The translations under genes and the position numbers were made by a program. From assembly GCA_039801465.1 (NCBI GenBank), contig JBDRUT010000002.1, positions 1 to 64,000 on the forward strand: a stretch of DNA of 64,000 bases, written 5' to 3'. The stretch is from JAOABV01 sp039801465. Its GTDB lineage: Bacteria > Hydrothermota > Tepidihabitantia > Tepidihabitantales > CAIPLT01. The notes beneath the pieces were generated by a model. That model did not search any database and was not told the DNA's origin. It was given only the letters and a program-made list of their open reading frames with translations. This document shows, in pieces, positions 61,609 through 64,000 of the stretch (within the stretch, counting starts at the first letter, position 1; every line of letters starts with the position of its first letter).

Positions 61609-62295
61609 ATGACTAAACACATAATCGTTGCCATTGATGGCACTGCTGGTTCAGGAAAGAGCACTACTGCCCGCGGTGCGGCTCAAATCTTAGGCTTTGC
61701 CTATCTTAATACCGGAACAATGTATCGGATTTTGACTTATAAGATTATCCAAGAAAAGATTGATTATAAAGATATGAATGCCCTGCAGAAATTTTTAGAC
61801 GAACTCAAACTCAATTTTACTGAAAGCACAACTTCCCAACAGGTTATTCTTAATGGTAAAGATGTCACCCACTTAATTCGCAGTAAAGAAGTTGATGATT
61901 TAGTCTCGTTAATTTCCGCTATACCCCAAGTTCGTGAAAAGATGGTTAAAGAGCAACGCCGAATTGCCCAAAATAAGAATATCATTGTTGAAGGTCGTGA
62001 TATTGGTAGTGTTGTTTTTCCCAATGCAGACTTAAAGTTCTATTTAGACTGTTCTTTAGAACAACGGGCTTTACGCCGTCAAAAAGAATCTTTAGCCCAA
62101 GGCTCAGCAATTGCGCACCACGAAGTAGAAAAGAATCTTAAAGAACGAGACTATCTTGATAGCACACGCAAAATAAGTCCGTTACAGAAATTGCCCGATG
62201 CAATCTATATTGATACAACTAACTTAACAATTCAAGAGGAAATCCAATTGGTTGTTGATAAAATTAAAGATTATATGAAAAAGATTCAAAACTAA
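61609..62295 (+). CDS. cmk: Cytidylate kinase
   Basis: A 228-aa kinase phosphorylating CMP and dCMP. It has the P-loop AIDGTAGSGKSTTARG at about 8-23, LNTGTMYRILTYKI, the NMP-binding domain with VEGRDIGSVVFPNADLKFYL at about 127-146, and ERDYLDSTRKISPLQKLPDA near 183-202. Length is standard. It starts a cmk-plsC-ispH run with 1-bp and 3-bp gaps, the arrangement found in many Firmicutes and other phyla, often followed by rpsA. No Shine-Dalgarno sequence is obvious. Confidence 0.95.
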   Translation: MTKHIIVAIDGTAGSGKSTTARGAAQILGFAYLNTGTMYRILTYKIIQEKIDYKDMNALQKFLDELKLNFTESTTSQQVILNGKDVTHLIRSKEVDDLVSLISAIPQVREKMVKEQRRIAQNKNIIVEGRDIGSVVFPNADLKFYLDCSLEQRALRRQKESLAQGSAIAHHEVEKNLKERDYLDSTRKISPLQKLPDAIYIDTTNLTIQEEIQLVVDKIKDYMKKIQN

Positions 62296-62296
62296 G

Positions 62297-62974
62297 ATGA
62301 AATTGCGTTGGCGTTTAGGACGAATTATTGCATATCCGTTAGCCAAGATTCTATTCGGGCTTAAGGTTAAGGGTCGAGAAAATTTATTGAAAAATCAAGG
62401 ACAGATTTTAGTTGCCAATCATCGGTCTCATTTAGACCCATTTATTATTGCAGTTGCGGCTGAGCAAGAGATTTATTTTATGGCAAAAAAAGAGTTATTC
62501 CAAATCTCGCGATTTTTTAGTTGGTTAATAAGATTCTGGAATGCAATACCAATTTCTCGGGAAGAAGAATTTCCGCACTCTACGCTAAAATTAATCTCTA
62601 ACCTTTTGCAAAAATGTCAGACGGTTCTTGTTTTTCCTGAGGGTACCCGTAATAAATCACCTTTGCCAAGCCAACTATTACCCTTTAAATCTGGTGCCAG
62701 TTATTTATCTATTATCAATCAAGTGCCAATAATACCGGTTGCAGTTAAAGGTGTAAGAGAAATTTGGCACGGACGCTTATCCGCTCTAATTGACCAAGAT
62801 ATCGTTAAATCGAAAAGACATTCATTAAACTTGCCAACAGATAAAACTTCTCGGATATCAGTGCGTTTTGGTCAACCGATTTTTCCTAATGGATATGCAA
62901 AAACAAAAAATGATTATGAAACTTTAACTCAATTAATTAAAAGTAAGATTGAATCCATGTTAGTAAATGGTTAA
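62297..62974 (+). CDS. plsC: 1-acyl-sn-glycerol-3-phosphate acyltransferase
   Basis: A 225-aa membrane-associated acyltransferase making phosphatidic acid. It has the catalytic HX4D block NHRSHLDP at about 41-48, a PISREEEF glycerol-phosphate-binding stretch, and the FPEGTRNKS motif at about 113-121, followed by PIIPVAVKG. It begins 1 bp after the cmk stop and ends 3 bp before ispH. The N-terminus (RWRLGRIIAYPLAKILFGL) is a plausible membrane hairpin. Confidence 0.93.
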   Translation: MKLRWRLGRIIAYPLAKILFGLKVKGRENLLKNQGQILVANHRSHLDPFIIAVAAEQEIYFMAKKELFQISRFFSWLIRFWNAIPISREEEFPHSTLKLISNLLQKCQTVLVFPEGTRNKSPLPSQLLPFKSGASYLSIINQVPIIPVAVKGVREIWHGRLSALIDQDIVKSKRHSLNLPTDKTSRISVRFGQPIFPNGYAKTKNDYETLTQLIKSKIESMLVNG

Positions 62975-62977
62975 AAG

Positions 62978-64000
62978 ATGACAACAAAAACTAAAACTGA
63001 ACAAACTTCAACTAAAGACCAAATTGCAATTCAGGTTGCTGAACCGACCGGTTTCTGTTTCGGCGTAAAGCGTGCTATCCGTTTAGTGATGCAAGGATTA
63101 AAATCTAATAAGGGCAAAGTCTATACCCTAGGTCCAATTATTCATAATCAATCTGTGATTAATAAACTTAAACGATTAGGGGTCACGACTGCGCCAGATC
63201 TATCTTATCTCAAACGCATTAAGCCAGCCCAACGACAAAAATCAGTGGTCGTGATTCGTTCTCATGGCATCGCACCACAAGTTATCGAGCGCATTGAAAA
63301 ACTTGGTTATAAAATCATTGATGCGACTTGTCCTTATGTAAAAAGAATCCAAAATATTGCAGAGAAATTGAAAAAAGAAAATTTTCTCACTGTGGTAATT
63401 GGCGATAAGAAACATCCAGAAGTTAAAGGCATTTTAGGATATGCCCAACCTTACTGTGCTGTTTTCAAAGAAAATCAAAAACCCGACTCGATTGTCCAAC
63501 AAGCAAAGCATTGCGGTGGCAAAATTGGGATTGTCGGTCAAACAACATTGCCTATTGAATATTTTCAAAAAGCAGTTAAAATATTAAACAATTGTGATGA
63601 ATTACAGGAGATACGCGTGTATAACACATTGTGTAAAGAATCCTTGACGCGTCAACAGATTTGCCGAAAACTCGCAATCGATTCTGATATTATGATTGTC
63701 GTTGGTGGAAAGAATAGCGCTAACACACGACATTTAGTTGAAATTGCTCAGCAGTTCTGTTCCCAAGTTTACCAGGTATCTGAACCTAAAGAAATAAAAC
63801 CTCAATGGCTTAAAATATCCGTATTGGATTATTTAGGAGGTGTCGGTATTAAAAAAAATAAAGGTAAATTTAGGGCTAACACCCCTTTACAAATTGGTGT
63901 TGTTGCTGGAACATCAACACCACGCGAGTTAGTTCTCGCAATTGTAGATAAAATTAAAACCAGCAGTACCTCAACGTTTTTCACCCTGGCCAAAGCGGCC
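62978..64000 (+). CDS. ispH: 4-hydroxy-3-methylbut-2-enyl diphosphate reductase (partial, runs off the window)
   Basis: 341 codons, open to the last base. It makes IPP and DMAPP in the non-mevalonate isoprenoid pathway using a [4Fe-4S] cluster. The three cluster cysteines are seen in EPTGFCFGVKRAI, IDATCPYVKRIQ and NTLCKESLTRQQ. SHGIAP carries an active-site His, and GKNSANTRHL and the closing GVVAGTSTPRELV are intact. An N-terminal Lys/Thr-rich extension of about 15 residues precedes the domain. The reading frame continues past the normal IspH end (about residue 325), so a fusion to ribosomal protein S1, known in other phyla, is possible but cannot be judged here. Confidence 0.93.
   Translation, partial: MTTKTKTEQTSTKDQIAIQVAEPTGFCFGVKRAIRLVMQGLKSNKGKVYTLGPIIHNQSVINKLKRLGVTTAPDLSYLKRIKPAQRQKSVVVIRSHGIAPQVIERIEKLGYKIIDATCPYVKRIQNIAEKLKKENFLTVVIGDKKHPEVKGILGYAQPYCAVFKENQKPDSIVQQAKHCGGKIGIVGQTTLPIEYFQKAVKILNNCDELQEIRVYNTLCKESLTRQQICRKLAIDSDIMIVVGGKNSANTRHLVEIAQQFCSQVYQVSEPKEIKPQWLKISVLDYLGGVGIKKNKGKFRANTPLQIGVVAGTSTPRELVLAIVDKIKTSSTSTFFTLAKAA

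Overview
This is a 64 kb window of bacterial chromosome, AT-rich by eye, from a Gram-negative-type anaerobe. Outer-membrane beta-barrel proteins, lipoproteins and an RND/LolA-like export cassette point to an outer membrane. Many large secreted proteins end in a FlgD-like/Por-type sorting domain (pattern: IYD..GRLVKTL, then G.Y...W.G.D, then G.YF..., with a basic tail). Two proteins resemble family C25 (gingipain) peptidases, and there is a cytoplasmic fumarase/fumarate-reductase set. Together these fit uncultured anaerobic lineages such as candidate division WOR-3, Cloacimonadota or another FCB-like group. That placement is inference; the 16S rRNA at 44784-46335 would settle it.

Layout. 1-5.9 kb: tandem repeats, queF, a sugar-phosphate transferase with an Lrp-like protein, yjbQ, radC and a methyltransferase. 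6.5-10.7 kb: an XRE regulator, a secreted SBBP beta-propeller protein and an RRM RNA-binding protein. 11-16 kb (minus strand): nitrilase-family amidase, class V aminotransferase, thiC and a glycosidase-like lipoprotein. 16.2-21 kb (plus): metallo-hydrolase, two-subunit class I fumarase and a soluble two-subunit fumarate reductase, closed by a clear terminator. 21-23.6 kb: Na/Pi symporter, PhoU-like and VTT membrane proteins. 24.2-40.5 kb (minus): a nearly gap-free run from the poly-gamma-glutamate genes pgsB, pgsC and pgsW, through a periplasmic protein and a beta-barrel, to an LVIVD lipoprotein, two C25-like proteins, a BNR protein and an M14 carboxypeptidase. A single good promoter (40582-40610) precedes it. 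40.6-42.7 kb: accessory DNA with tandem repeats, a gene remnant and an orphan stable-RNA-type promoter. 42.8-46.5 kb: a CARDB-type secreted protein and an isolated 16S rRNA gene. 46.6-49.6 kb: fmdB-like gene, groEL, groES, a BCAM0308-like protein and tRNA-Val. 49.7-55.6 kb: a TetR/RND/LolA-like/DUF1302-like barrel/TPR cassette. 55.6-57 kb: non-coding DNA with a second orphan promoter. 57-64 kb: membrane proteins, a DUF89 phosphatase, hypC, a PDZ protein, and cmk-plsC-ispH running off the end.

The strongest unexplained signal is a recurrent local duplication of gene starts. Upstream of radC, frdB, frdA, pgsC, pgsW and the porin-like gene, and more weakly the RND gene, lies an imperfect second copy of the start region. 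It carries the ATG and first codons and opens a short leader ORF that ends at, or just before, the real start. In one C25-like gene the extra copy is in frame. A few gene ends show the same thing. Promoters are unusually uniform: TTGACA-like, 16-17 bp, then TATAAT-like. Several genes appear leaderless.
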